A stretch of 64,000 bases of DNA, taken from Aquimarina algicola. GTDB taxonomy: Bacteria > Bacteroidota > Bacteroidia > Flavobacteriales > Flavobacteriaceae. The first letter of the stretch is position 1, and the number at the start of each line of letters is the position of its first letter. A program made the translations under genes and the position numbers. Positions 8,835-18,956 of this stretch are shown here, one piece after another. The notes under the pieces were generated by a model. The model had not been told where the DNA came from. It made no database searches and was given only the letters and a program-made list of their open reading frames with translations. The stretch covers positions 124,001-188,000 of the forward strand of contig NZ_VFWZ01000009.1 in the NCBI RefSeq assembly GCF_006443095.1. Reading direction: 5' to 3'.

Positions 8835-11606
8835 TTACTTTATGCTAAGCTTTGTAACATAATTTTTAGTATTGTTTTCCACTTTTATAATGTAAAAACC
8901 TTTAGAAAGTTCGCGTACTGGGAATTGTTGATGAGGAGCAAATTTTCCTTCAAATTCCTTGACTAAAATACCTCGATTATTGAATATGGATATTTTTTCG
9001 GCTTTTTCTCTCAGCGCAAAAGTACTTCTAGTTGGGTTGGGATAGATAACAATACTTGGCTTTTTTGGTCTTCGAATACGAGGAAAATAAGGCCTATCTC
9101 CATAAATTTTGAACTCACCGGGTTGTAAAGTGATTTTTGCATTCACATCTCGTATAAAAATAGCTCTTTTTCTACCGTCTAAAAGATCAAACCAAAACCC
9201 TCTATTTTGAAATTCAGGATCAATTTCTATAGGTTCTACTCCAAAGTTTCCTATAATGGTTACATTTTTAATTCCAGGGTGATTGAAAGATGAGCTTGTA
9301 AGATGTATTGATTTTGCAGTATCAGAAGAAGTATTAAGTGTAAAGTTATTGGTCTGAAAAACAGGTTCATTCTTCTTTAATGCAATTAATTTTGAATATA
9401 ACTCGTAAACAGCTTTTCTATTGGTATCCTCATAATAGTCCCAACGTATTGGTTTAGGACTTGTTCTACAACCATCGCTAATGCTATTGTCTTCGCAAGC
9501 ATTAATACTAAAATCGTATCCTAATTCTCCAAATTGCCAAATCATTTTAGGACCTGGTATTGTAAAATAGAATGCCCCAGCCAGAGAAACTCTTTCTAAA
9601 GCGGTTGTAAGGTTTTTTACAGAATAGTCGGCATTACTATTACCAAATTGAATGTTTTTGTACATTAATCTTTCTTCATCGTGACTTTCCATGTAGCTTA
9701 TGTTAGAAGGAGTATCCCAACCTCTTGATAGATATGAAACAGCACTAAAATCAGAATTATCATATCCCATTGTAGCTTGATTGTAATTAAAATTGTGATT
9801 ACCCCAAACAAGCATTCCCTCGTTTATTAAGATAGTTTCCTCTTCATTTGGAGCAAAATGTTCTAATATTACATACGCTTCTGAGTCAATATCTTTGATT
9901 TGGGTATTCATGCGTTTCAAAATATTGATCCTACTTTGATCAAAAGCGCCACCATCACCAATTGTGTTGGTAAACCCTTTAGTAAAATCAAATCTAAAAC
10001 CATCAATATTATATTCTTTTAACCAAAATTCATTTAATTGATCAACGTACTCTTGAGTTGCTTGAGATTCATGATCCATGTCATTAAAGAATGAAAATGA
10101 GGTATTTGTATCTCCTATATTAAAAAAAGGATTCTCAGAAGTTACTTTACCGGTATAACAACCGTTACAATCATTCCACATTCTGTAATACGGATTTTGG
10201 CCAGTAGCGTGATTATAAACTACATCTAATATCACAGCAATTCCTCTAGAATGACATTCATCTACAAATTCTTTAAAGGCAGTAGGGGAGCCATAATATT
10301 TATCTAAAGCCATATGAAATGAAGGATTATACCCCCAGCTAATATTTCCATCAAACTCAGAAACCGGCATTAACTCAATAGCATTGATACCGAGATCTTG
10401 TAAATAATCCAAACGATTTTTTACAGCTTCAAAAGAGTGCAATTCATCAAAATCCCTAATCAATAATTCATAGATAACTAAATCTGTTGTTTTTGGTCGG
10501 TTAAAATCTTTTACTTTCCAATCATAAGCATTTTCATTTGTTTTGAACCAAGAAACAGCATGCTGTGTCTTTCCTGTAGGGTAATCGGGTATGTCAGTAA
10601 ACGTATTTTCATCTATAAAAACATCATTAAATTCTGAAAGAATTAATGTAGAATAGGGATCTGCAATTGATATACTTCCTTCTACAACATATTGAAAAAG
10701 AATATCAGAATTATTTGGGAGGTTATTTAGCGTAATCCAAAATCGATTTTGTTCAGTATCCTTATTGAGAAGATATTTATCATCCAAAGTCCAATTGTTA
10801 TTATTGAAATTACCTTTTACATGAACAAAGTTTTTTTCTGGTGCATATAGGACTAAAGTTACAGAAGTAGGGTCTTCTGGATTGATATTTATACCATCTT
10901 GCATACCAATAGGAACAGGTGCTTCATTGATTTCTGGAGAGATTAATGCAGAAAACTGTTTTGATATTGTATTTGTAGTGTTAGGGTCATTTGCTGTTAA
11001 TATAAACTCTGTATCGTCTTCTACTGTATATTCATAATCATAGTTGATAATTCCCTGTTGAATGTTTATGATTACACCATTGGCGGTCAATATGAAATCT
11101 GCTGGGATAGTTGTATTTGCTTTAATTGAAAAAGGAGAGTCTCTATCTGCAATAGTGATGTTTTTTGACGGTTGAATAAGTGATAGATCAAATGCACCGA
11201 CATCTACAACATTGTCTTGTGTTTTTTTGTCTCCGGAACCATCTTTTGCCTTGGCTAACATTCCAATTCTATCAATTCCTGTTGTATTGTAGAATATCGA
11301 TGGTGTAAAAGTAAAAGAGTACGTACCATCACCATTGTTTGTAAATTTGTTGGCTTCGTTAGAATTTATCCATTCTCCATTAGTTGGAGCATTATTAGCA
11401 TTATTGCTTCCCTGCTCAAAATACCAAGCCCATAAATAAATGTCTGTTACTCCCCATATATTCGGATCAATATTAGAAACCGTTATGGTAATTTCGTCGT
11501 TTTCTTCAAATATATCCGGGGTAATTGTAAATGTTGCATTTTGCTGTTGAGCATTGATAATGTTTACTACAAAAAGTAGAAGAAATAAATGAATAGTTTT
11601 TTTCAT
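8835..11606 (-). CDS. GH13 alpha-amylase family protein, T9SS cargo
   Basis: The start is placed at the ATG at 11604-11606 because it gives a clean signal peptide (MKKTIHLFLLLFVVNIINAQ). An upstream in-frame ATG would add 15 polar residues. The product is 923 residues. N-terminal beta-sandwich modules, one CBM48-like (about residues 235-330), precede a GH13 barrel: DVVYNH (region I), FRFDF with nucleophile Asp540, ILEHF with acid/base Glu582, and SHDEE with Asp643. The last 75 residues (SIVIYPNPTRSTF onward, ending YVTKLSIK) are a type A T9SS sorting domain, so the enzyme should be secreted or surface-attached. It is the last gene of the susCD operon and would attack starch-like glucans outside the cell. 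Confidence 0.93.
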   Translation of the reverse strand: MKKTIHLFLLLFVVNIINAQQQNATFTITPDIFEENDEITITVSNIDPNIWGVTDIYLWAWYFEQGSNNANNAPTNGEWINSNEANKFTNNGDGTYSFTFTPSIFYNTTGIDRIGMLAKAKDGSGDKKTQDNVVDVGAFDLSLIQPSKNITIADRDSPFSIKANTTIPADFILTANGVIINIQQGIINYDYEYTVEDDTEFILTANDPNTTNTISKQFSALISPEINEAPVPIGMQDGININPEDPTSVTLVLYAPEKNFVHVKGNFNNNNWTLDDKYLLNKDTEQNRFWITLNNLPNNSDILFQYVVEGSISIADPYSTLILSEFNDVFIDENTFTDIPDYPTGKTQHAVSWFKTNENAYDWKVKDFNRPKTTDLVIYELLIRDFDELHSFEAVKNRLDYLQDLGINAIELMPVSEFDGNISWGYNPSFHMALDKYYGSPTAFKEFVDECHSRGIAVILDVVYNHATGQNPYYRMWNDCNGCYTGKVTSENPFFNIGDTNTSFSFFNDMDHESQATQEYVDQLNEFWLKEYNIDGFRFDFTKGFTNTIGDGGAFDQSRINILKRMNTQIKDIDSEAYVILEHFAPNEEETILINEGMLVWGNHNFNYNQATMGYDNSDFSAVSYLSRGWDTPSNISYMESHDEERLMYKNIQFGNSNADYSVKNLTTALERVSLAGAFYFTIPGPKMIWQFGELGYDFSINACEDNSISDGCRTSPKPIRWDYYEDTNRKAVYELYSKLIALKKNEPVFQTNNFTLNTSSDTAKSIHLTSSSFNHPGIKNVTIIGNFGVEPIEIDPEFQNRGFWFDLLDGRKRAIFIRDVNAKITLQPGEFKIYGDRPYFPRIRRPKKPSIVIYPNPTRSTFALREKAEKISIFNNRGILVKEFEGKFAPHQQFPVRELSKGFYIIKVENNTKNYVTKLSIK

Positions 11607-11681
11607 GATTTGTGGTTTTAAATGAGAAAGGTTGCTTCTTGTCAGAAACAACCTTTTATTTTAATTAGCTAACTCATAATT

Positions 11682-12776
11682 TTAATTTTTAACTATGGTA
11701 TACGTATATCTTCTTGGGTTACTAAAATCAACATTGATAGTATAATTACCGGCAACTCCAATCGGGATAGCATTATTCTCTTCGGTATTTAAGAAACCTC
11801 CAACACCTCCAAAGCTGATATCCCATGCATCGTTTGCTCTAAACATGATTTCTCCAACAGATAGATCTAGAGTTACAGACCATATTTTGGTATCTTTATC
11901 ATAAACCATATCATGATCTTGGTCAGGCCCTGATTGTTCTGGTGCAAGACCAAGAGGAGTAGCAGATCCAGTTACAGCCCAATCTGTTTTGGTGAGTGAA
12001 TATGTTAGATCTTTGGTATCAGCTTCTACTTTATAAAAACCAGCTTCAGCAACAGGTAAATTGTTTTCTCCATCTCCATCAAATAAGATACCCTCAGTAG
12101 ATTGAAAACCATAATCTGTAAACACATTCCACTCCGGACCTTCTATAAGTTTAAATTGAGAGTCGTCGTTTGCAAAATAAACATATCCTTCATAATTAGT
12201 ATCTCCTATTTTTGGAGCAGCAATAGTTGGGGTTTCTGGATCACCTGGACTCCAGTCGTTTCCATAACCACTTGCATTAGCATACCCGCCCGGTAACCAA
12301 AGCTTATTTGGTAATACAATGAGCACAAAATATGGAGTAGCAGTCAAGGTAATTGTATCGGATATAAGTTGATCAGCATCAGCACTTCCCAAAGACGATT
12401 TTACTCTCAATTCTATAACTCCCTCTACATCCCAGCTTAGACCGGCTCTAAGCATTTGACTATTCAGCTCTCCTAAATTCCATTTATATTCTGTGCCCGT
12501 AGTTTTTGTAACAAAAATTGGATTTGAGAAATCCGTACCCGGTAATGCTATTTCTATTGTATAGTTTACGGTTGTATTAATACCATAATCACTCTCATTC
12601 CACGAAATAGATATAGAGTCTAAAGCTTGACTTTCAGAAAGCTCTAATTTGATATCTGTGGTTGTTAATTGAACAGTTTCATTGGGTTGAGAGATAATTT
12701 TATCATCATCATTATCACAAGCAAACGATAACAGCGCTATAGTTGCTATGACCGAAATTTTAATTAAATTTTTCAT
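11682..12776 (-). CDS. SusE/SusF-like outer-membrane starch-binding lipoprotein
   Basis: 364 residues. Lipoprotein signal with SFAC, Cys20 lipidated, followed by an Asp-rich stretch (DNDDD) typical of surface-exported lipoproteins. The N-terminal part is a SusE-type Ig-like domain (about 35-150). The remainder holds two starch-binding repeats rich in Trp and Gly (LWLPGGYANASGYG near 165, then another after about 265). It lies between susD (30 bp gap) and the amylase gene (75 bp gap). It should help hold malto-oligosaccharides at the cell surface, and it lacks catalytic motifs. Confidence 0.85.
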   Translation of the reverse strand: MKNLIKISVIATIALLSFACDNDDDKIISQPNETVQLTTTDIKLELSESQALDSISISWNESDYGINTTVNYTIEIALPGTDFSNPIFVTKTTGTEYKWNLGELNSQMLRAGLSWDVEGVIELRVKSSLGSADADQLISDTITLTATPYFVLIVLPNKLWLPGGYANASGYGNDWSPGDPETPTIAAPKIGDTNYEGYVYFANDDSQFKLIEGPEWNVFTDYGFQSTEGILFDGDGENNLPVAEAGFYKVEADTKDLTYSLTKTDWAVTGSATPLGLAPEQSGPDQDHDMVYDKDTKIWSVTLDLSVGEIMFRANDAWDISFGGVGGFLNTEENNAIPIGVAGNYTINVDFSNPRRYTYTIVKN

Positions 12777-12806
12777 TAGAGTGATTTTTTTAATTCATAA
12801 TTTTGA

Positions 12807-14450
12807 TTAGAATCCTGGATTCTGTTTAAGGTTTGGATTTGCCTGCAATGCTTCTAATGGAATAGGGAACAAGTTATAATTTGCCGGGATGGCTGTTCCT
12901 TCTGCAGTACCACCTTTCCAAGGCCATATATAAGCGCCTCCTGTAAATCTTTTAAAACGAATTAAATCCTGTCTTCTATGACCTTCGTAGTAAAGTTCGC
13001 GAGCTCTTTCGTCTATAATGAAGTCTAGGGTTAGTTCAGCATCAGAGATGTTACCAGAATCATCTCCATACGCTCTCCTTCTTAATTCATTAATTAAATT
13101 TAATGCAGTAGCTCTATTTCCTCCACCATTATTAAGATGTGCCTCTGCATACATTAAATATGCATCTGCTAATCTAAACATCGGGAAGTCTATGTCTGAT
13201 GCATTCATCACCGGAGCTGTCCCTTCTGCATAGCTATTTCTAAATTTGGTAGTAGGATACCCATTATTCCATTCTCTGTAATCCCCCATTTCAAAACTAT
13301 GTCCAGCAGTAAAGAAAATTGCTCTTTTATCATTATTTTCATCAGACTCATCAACACCTGTATCAAAACTATTATCATTAAGTGTTCCGAATAATCCGTA
13401 TAACGCTTTTGTACATCGGTGACCAGCCCAACCATTTTGAGCACCTAAGTCAGCAATACTATATAATAGAGGACTATCATCATCATTTGGATCCGCTTTT
13501 ACATTCATTGTCTCGGTATTATAGCTTCCATTTACCAAATAAGTAGTATTACCAAACGATTGAACATTGTTTCGATCTCCTATCAGTGGAAAAATAATTT
13601 CAGGAGAAGTGAAATTATCTCCTTGAAAAACAGATTGATAATTATCGTCTAGAGAGAAGTTAGAATCATTGATAACTTCTTCAGAGAGACTCAAAGCTTT
13701 ATCGTATTGAGAAGTTCCTGTATATACTTCTGCATTAAGATAAATTTTGGCTAATACCATATTAATTGTAGCCTTGTTTGCTCTACCATATTCATTAGAA
13801 GCCGGGATTGTTTCCTTGATGGCTAATAATTCATTTTCTACAAACGTAAATACTTCTGCTCTTGTAGATTTTTCTTTTAAAGCACCACCAATACCATCTG
13901 CTTCTGTCACAAGAGGGATTCCCCCGAATAAATCCATACCATGATAATATGCTAAAGCTCTAAGAAATCTTGCTTCTGCTCTGATGATTTCTTTTTGTTC
14001 AAAATCTAACCCTTCAGTTTCAAGCATAAAATTATTAATCTGCCCAACCTGAAAATAAATTCTGTTGTACATGTATCCCAGAAATTTATTTGTAGATACC
14101 CAACCTGAAGTTGTCGTTAGAGGATCTAATCCATCATCTCCCCATCTATTTTTTACCAAGTCAGAAGTCATTTCCTGAAGATTCCAAAGGCTTCTAAGGT
14201 ATACTGTTGATCCTGCATCATCACCAATAATATCGGTTAACTGATCATCTCCCTCAAGTGCACCAATACCATGTAGGACAAGACCTCCATATAGTTTAGC
14301 AAGAAGTCCTTTGATGGCATCAGGATCTTCTTCTAAAGCGGCACCTAGTGTTTGTTCTATTTCTGGTTCTGTATTAAGATCATCTGTACAAGATGTTATG
14401 ATGAATACAGAAAGCAATACTAATATTGTCAAATTCTTTTTAATATTCAT
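12807..14450 (-). CDS. susD: SusD/RagB family glycan-binding lipoprotein
   Basis: The start is set at the ATG at 14448-14450, 10 bp after the susC stop, because it gives a standard lipoprotein signal ending ITSC (Cys21). The longer reading with MLIFKILA in front would overlap susC. 547 residues. The SusD TPR-like helices are recognisable (RAEARFLRALAYYHGMDLFGGIPLV), as is the usual C-terminal part (INELRRRAYG, ERARELYYEGHRRQDLIRF, NPNLKQNPGF). It would be the lid on the SusC channel, binding malto-oligosaccharides. The symbol is by family, not proven orthology. Confidence 0.93.
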   Translation of the reverse strand: MNIKKNLTILVLLSVFIITSCTDDLNTEPEIEQTLGAALEEDPDAIKGLLAKLYGGLVLHGIGALEGDDQLTDIIGDDAGSTVYLRSLWNLQEMTSDLVKNRWGDDGLDPLTTTSGWVSTNKFLGYMYNRIYFQVGQINNFMLETEGLDFEQKEIIRAEARFLRALAYYHGMDLFGGIPLVTEADGIGGALKEKSTRAEVFTFVENELLAIKETIPASNEYGRANKATINMVLAKIYLNAEVYTGTSQYDKALSLSEEVINDSNFSLDDNYQSVFQGDNFTSPEIIFPLIGDRNNVQSFGNTTYLVNGSYNTETMNVKADPNDDDSPLLYSIADLGAQNGWAGHRCTKALYGLFGTLNDNSFDTGVDESDENNDKRAIFFTAGHSFEMGDYREWNNGYPTTKFRNSYAEGTAPVMNASDIDFPMFRLADAYLMYAEAHLNNGGGNRATALNLINELRRRAYGDDSGNISDAELTLDFIIDERARELYYEGHRRQDLIRFKRFTGGAYIWPWKGGTAEGTAIPANYNLFPIPLEALQANPNLKQNPGF

Positions 14451-14460
14451 AGCTAAAATT

Positions 14461-17400
14461 TTAAAAATTAACATTTACCCCAAAAGTATATGTCCTTGGT
14501 CTTGCATAAGGGGATTCTTCAATACCTCCAAAATTTTCAGGATCTAGTCCATCATAATCTGTAATTACAAAGGCATTGTTTACAGAACCATATATTCGTA
14601 ATCTAAATTCGTTATTAAAGAAATCGCTAAAGTCATATCCTATAGTCACATTGTCTAACCTTAGGAATGAAGCATCAGAAACAAAAAAGTCTGATAGCGC
14701 TTGATTATCTGATGGATTGGCGATAAATCCTGTATATGTTCCATTGGTGTCATTCAGATTCAATAAATTATTTAAATATCCAGTACCATCAGTAGGAATT
14801 GTTCCTTCAGCAAAACCTCTGTTAAGAAGGTTGGCATTGTAAATATTACCACCAATCTGACCTCTAAAGTTTGCAGAAAAATCAATTTTCTTGAACGTAA
14901 ACAAAGTTCCAAAACCGTACGTCCATTTTGGATCATAAGGAATATAAATTCTATCGTCAGCATTGATTACATTATCTCCGTTCTGATCGACAAATGCATC
15001 TAAGATTGGGTTTCCATTTTCGTCATATACTTGTTCAAATAACCAGAAGTTTCTTGATCGTTCTCCAATGGCATAGTATCCTATATTAGAACCTGTTCCT
15101 CTTCCGATTCCTGTGTCTGATATAGGAACCTGAGTAACACTGTTAAGATCGGTAACAAAGGTTTCGTTAAAAGAGATATTTCCATTAAAAGAAAGAGAAA
15201 GATCTGCTTTATTAATTGCTTGAAAATTTAAAGAGACTTCAACTCCTTCACTTTCTGTACTACCTACATTTGATATAAACTCATTAATCAAACTTCCTTC
15301 TGATTGAGGGATTTCTGCAAGAAGATCCTCTGTATCAGTTCTATAATAGTCTACAGTACCTGACACAACACTATTAAATAGATCAAAATCAAGACCTAAG
15401 TTAAAAGTCTTTGCTTTTTCCCATGTTAAATCACTATTGTAGGGTTCTGCTCTATAGGTAGAGAAAAATTGATCCCCAAATTGATATTGTACAACTTCAT
15501 TTCCGTTTCTATACAATGCAGTATAAGGAAAATACCCAGCGGTATCTGTTATATCTTGTTGACCGGTAACACCATAACCGACTCTTAATTTTAATTCGTT
15601 GATTGTTTCTGAATCCTTAAGGAAGTTTTCTTCGCTTAATTTCCAAGCTGCTGCAAAAGCAGGAAAATATCCCCATCTGTTATCTTCTGGAAATAGGGAA
15701 GAGGCATCAGCTCTAAAAGAGGCTGTTAAAAGATACTTGTCTTTTAAATTAATGTTCATTCTTCCGAAAAAAGATTGAAGATTAAGTTTATTTACGTAAG
15801 CAAAAACATCTCCAAGTTCTCTAAGTCCTTCGTCATTGATTTGAGTAGGGAATTTAACCCCACGATTGAAAAAGTTTTGATAAGAGTACCCTCCTTGTGC
15901 ATCAATTCTCGTGATAAAACTATCAAAATCTTTTGCATATGATAGATAAGCTTCTAGAGTCTGATCTCGTCTTAATTGACTTTCTTCAAAAGATTTTCCT
16001 CCATTAAAAAGAGGATTATCTACATTGTTATTATATGCATCAATTGCATTATCATCAAAAGATTCTAATATATCTGATTCTGAGTAATCCATACCTAGGT
16101 TTAGTACGCCTCGTAATTCAGGAAGAAAAGGCAATGCATAATCAATTTCGATATTTCCTATAAATCGATCAGAATCTTCATCTCTTTCTCGCTGTTTTAA
16201 CAGAGCAAGAGGGTTTTTTGGACCTGCTGTTATAATTGTAGATTGATTAGGATCTAGAGTTTGAAAAAAACCTCCAAAAAAGTTATCACCTGTAGGGTCA
16301 AAAACTGGTAGTGTTGGATTTGATGCCAATGCAGAACCTATTACAGCATCTTGATCAGGTTGTTGTTTACGAGACAATATCCCTTTTGCGTTAATTGTCA
16401 CTTTTAAGCTATTATCAAGTAGTGTTGGTCTAAAGGTTAAAGCACCACTATATCGATCTAATTCAGATTCTTTTAGAATCCCTTGTGTGTTCGTATATCC
16501 TACAGATGCTCTAAATGGGATTTTTCCAAAAAGATTTGCTCTTGCACTAAAATTATGGTCTGTAGTGACAGAAGTACGATAAATTTCATCTTGCCAATCA
16601 GTATCATATATAGTACCATTAACTCCTAAGAAATTCGTTTGATCAGGAAAATTATTGGTAATAAAATTTACGAATTCACCAGAATTAAATACATCAAGTT
16701 TTTCTGATAATTCTCCTATTTGAATATTTGAATTGAATTCAAATTTGGCATCACCACTAGTTCCTGCCTTTGTTTTGATAATGATCACACCATTAGAAGC
16801 TCTAGAACCGTATATTGCAGTTGCAGAGGCATCTTTAAGAATAGAAAAAGATTCGATATCATTTGGGTTGACAAGACCTAGTACATTTTGTTGTCCTGCC
16901 GGATTGTTGTTAGAAATTGGTACTCCGTCAATTACAATAAGTGGACTATTGTTTGCACTTAAAGAAGAGCCTCCTCTAATTCTAATGTTTGCTGTGGCAT
17001 CAGGTTCTCCTCCAGAAGTTACAACTCTTACCCCTGCAGTTCTACCATTCAATAACTGGTCTGCTGTAGTAATTGCACCTTGATTTAAATCTTCAGAAGT
17101 TAGTAATGATACAGAACCTGTCAAATCTTTTTTTCGAGAGGTACCATAACCAATCAGTACTACTTGTTCTAATTCTGAAGCATCTTCTATCAATGAAACA
17201 TCAATAGTTGGTTGACCTGTGTAAGAAATTTCTTGAGTTACGAATCCAACGTAAGAGAATAAAATAGTTTCTCCTTCGTTAACATCACTTAATGTATATC
17301 TTCCATCAAAATCTGTGGAAGTTCCATTTGTTGTTCCCTTGACGATTATATTTGCCCCAGGAATTGGTTGCCCATTTCCTGCATCTACTACTGTTCCCTC

Positions 17401-17475
17401 AATAGAAGATTGTGCAAAAAAGCCCATTGGAATTAACCACAATAAAAACAATGTGCTTTTAGTAAATTTTTTCAT
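14461..17475 (-). CDS. susC: SusC/RagA TonB-linked outer-membrane importer
   Basis: The start is placed at the ATG at 17473-17475, where a signal peptide begins (MKKFTKSTLFLLWLIPMGFFAQ). The open frame extends 36 codons further, but those residues are polar and unlike a leader. 1004 residues: a CarboxypepD-regulatory-like domain (IEGTVVDAGNGQPIPGANI), a plug with the SusC signature (IRGGSSLSANNSPLIVIDGVPI), and a 22-strand barrel ending in YTFGVNVNF. It imports oligosaccharides through the outer membrane using TonB. It is the first gene of the four-gene minus-strand operon and is divergent from the LacI regulator. The symbol is by family. Confidence 0.94.
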   Translation of the reverse strand: MKKFTKSTLFLLWLIPMGFFAQSSIEGTVVDAGNGQPIPGANIIVKGTTNGTSTDFDGRYTLSDVNEGETILFSYVGFVTQEISYTGQPTIDVSLIEDASELEQVVLIGYGTSRKKDLTGSVSLLTSEDLNQGAITTADQLLNGRTAGVRVVTSGGEPDATANIRIRGGSSLSANNSPLIVIDGVPISNNNPAGQQNVLGLVNPNDIESFSILKDASATAIYGSRASNGVIIIKTKAGTSGDAKFEFNSNIQIGELSEKLDVFNSGEFVNFITNNFPDQTNFLGVNGTIYDTDWQDEIYRTSVTTDHNFSARANLFGKIPFRASVGYTNTQGILKESELDRYSGALTFRPTLLDNSLKVTINAKGILSRKQQPDQDAVIGSALASNPTLPVFDPTGDNFFGGFFQTLDPNQSTIITAGPKNPLALLKQRERDEDSDRFIGNIEIDYALPFLPELRGVLNLGMDYSESDILESFDDNAIDAYNNNVDNPLFNGGKSFEESQLRRDQTLEAYLSYAKDFDSFITRIDAQGGYSYQNFFNRGVKFPTQINDEGLRELGDVFAYVNKLNLQSFFGRMNINLKDKYLLTASFRADASSLFPEDNRWGYFPAFAAAWKLSEENFLKDSETINELKLRVGYGVTGQQDITDTAGYFPYTALYRNGNEVVQYQFGDQFFSTYRAEPYNSDLTWEKAKTFNLGLDFDLFNSVVSGTVDYYRTDTEDLLAEIPQSEGSLINEFISNVGSTESEGVEVSLNFQAINKADLSLSFNGNISFNETFVTDLNSVTQVPISDTGIGRGTGSNIGYYAIGERSRNFWLFEQVYDENGNPILDAFVDQNGDNVINADDRIYIPYDPKWTYGFGTLFTFKKIDFSANFRGQIGGNIYNANLLNRGFAEGTIPTDGTGYLNNLLNLNDTNGTYTGFIANPSDNQALSDFFVSDASFLRLDNVTIGYDFSDFFNNEFRLRIYGSVNNAFVITDYDGLDPENFGGIEESPYARPRTYTFGVNVNF

Positions 17476-17801
17476 AAATAAATCTAGTTTTGATTGTTTT
17501 AAATCACTTATATTTCCGCTTTCATCAACCAAAGTATGTAAATTTTGTGTTAAATTTTTATGATGATATTTAGGAGGTGTCACGAAAACGTTTGCGTGTG
17601 GAAAACTTTTTAAACTTTATGAAATTTTAGGTATAAATTTTTAGAGATGATATATTTTCGTGCCTAAATTTGAGTATTATGTAAAAAGTGAATACATATT
17701 TGAATTTAAAATCAGAAAAACACAAATTTTATTCTTTGTCTTGTTTCTAATATAAATAGAAGTCAAGATGACTTCATAATCAAGAATATTAAATAAAAGC
17801 T
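17476..17801. other. Divergent control region, susC / lacI-type regulator
   Basis: 326 bp without a gene between two divergent starts. It contains one near-perfect CG-centred 18-bp palindrome at 17581-17598 and otherwise AT-rich sequence. I see no clear pair of -33/-7 elements for either gene. On the minus strand a TACTTTG-like string (about 17529-17535) could be part of the susC promoter. Confidence 0.6.
17581..17598. promoter_or_regulatory. Putative LacI-family operator, susC side
   Basis: CACGAAAACGTTTGCGTG is a palindrome centred on CG, with 8 of 9 positions symmetric. This is the classic shape of LacI/GalR operators (AAACGTTT core). It sits about 106 bp upstream of the susC start and about 200 bp upstream of the LacI-type gene. 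Binding by the adjacent regulator is an inference from position and symmetry. Confidence 0.6.
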
Positions 17802-18830
17802 ATGAAGCAGAAAATTACATTAAAACAAATCGCCAAAGAATTAGACGTTTCTATATCTACTGTTTCAAAAGCGTTGAAAGATAGCGAAGAAATCAGTATT
17901 GATACACGAGAAAAAATCAAAGCTTTTGCAAAATTCTACAACTATAAACCTAATAATATTGCTTTAAGTTTAAAGAATAAAAAAACAAAAACAATTGGAG
18001 TTATTATCCCCGAAATTGTACATCATTTTTTTACTACTGTAATCGGAGGAGTAGAAAAAATAGCTAATGAAAAAGGATATAATGTAATTATTTGTTCTTC
18101 TAATAATTCTTTTGATAAAGAAGTAATTAATATGGAAATGTTGGCTAGCGGAAGCGCAGACGGTTTTATCTTGTCTGTAGCAAAAGAAACACAGCTCAAA
18201 AAAGACTACCATCATATACAAGAGACAATAAATCAAGGAATGCCAGTCGTTTTATTTGATAGGGTGATAGATGAATTAGTTTGTGATAAAGTTATTATTG
18301 ATGATGCCAAAGGTGCGCAAACCGCAACAAATCACTTATTGTCTTTGGGGTGTAAAAACATAGCAATTCTTACTACAGTCGATTACATTAGTGTAGGTAA
18401 ATTGAGAACCCGAGGGTATTTTAGAGCATTACGAGGGTTTGATATTGAAGAAAAAGAAGAATTGGTATTAAAAATAGAAGATATTGATAACTGCGAATCT
18501 GAAATTGATGAATTTCTTAAAAACAAAAATGTAGATGGTATTTTTGCGGTGAACGAGTTATTCGCAGTTACCGCTGCAAAAATATTGAATAAACAAAACA
18601 AAAAAGTTCCTCAAGATGTGGCTGTAGTTGCATTTACCGATGGGATATTATCAAAACACTTTATACCAAGTCTAACAACAATAAGCCAACATGGAGAAAA
18701 TATGGGAGAACGCGCAGCTATGTTGTTAATTGATAAGTTAGAAGATGATGAGACAGTTGCAGAAGAATATAGAACTGTAATCATCGATACGAGTTTGGTA
18801 GAGCGGCAGTCTACAAAAAAAGCCGATTAA
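17802..18830 (+). CDS. LacI-family transcriptional regulator of the glucan locus
   Basis: 342 residues. The N-terminal helix-turn-helix (ITLKQIAKELDVSISTVSKALKDS, then hinge ALSLKNKKTKTIGVIIP) is typical LacI, and residues about 60-335 are the periplasmic-binding-like effector domain. It is divergent from susC and 126 bp ahead of the MFS transporter gene. In Bacteroidota, LacI-type regulators often control maltose/alpha-glucan genes in place of SusR. The likely effector is a malto-oligosaccharide or sugar phosphate, which is not determined by the sequence. Two CG-centred palindromes, before susC and before pfkA, are candidate targets. Confidence 0.9.
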   Translation: MKQKITLKQIAKELDVSISTVSKALKDSEEISIDTREKIKAFAKFYNYKPNNIALSLKNKKTKTIGVIIPEIVHHFFTTVIGGVEKIANEKGYNVIICSSNNSFDKEVINMEMLASGSADGFILSVAKETQLKKDYHHIQETINQGMPVVLFDRVIDELVCDKVIIDDAKGAQTATNHLLSLGCKNIAILTTVDYISVGKLRTRGYFRALRGFDIEEKEELVLKIEDIDNCESEIDEFLKNKNVDGIFAVNELFAVTAAKILNKQNKKVPQDVAVVAFTDGILSKHFIPSLTTISQHGENMGERAAMLLIDKLEDDETVAEEYRTVIIDTSLVERQSTKKAD

Positions 18831-18910
18831 GGTTTATATAGTTGAAAAATTATAATATATTTACCACCATAATCAAAACTTATATTTTCGCTTTCTACTA
18901 AATAAGTTTT

Positions 18911-18930
18911 GATAAGTTTAAACGCTTATC
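18911..18930. promoter_or_regulatory. Palindrome in the MFS transporter leader
   Basis: GATAAGTTTAAACGCTTATC has 6-bp arms (18911-18916 and 18925-18930) around a short AT-rich centre. It ends 26 bp before the transporter ATG. It could be an operator or an mRNA hairpin. It does not match the CG-centred palindrome near susC, so it cannot be assigned to the LacI-type protein with confidence. Confidence 0.35.
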
Positions 18931-18956
18931 AGTGTAATAATTAAATATTTCACTTA

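Noticed and set aside
16733-17083. Open frame of 116 codons on the plus strand inside susC
   Set aside because: It is an antisense shadow of the SusC plug domain, with no leader, family match or own regulatory signals.
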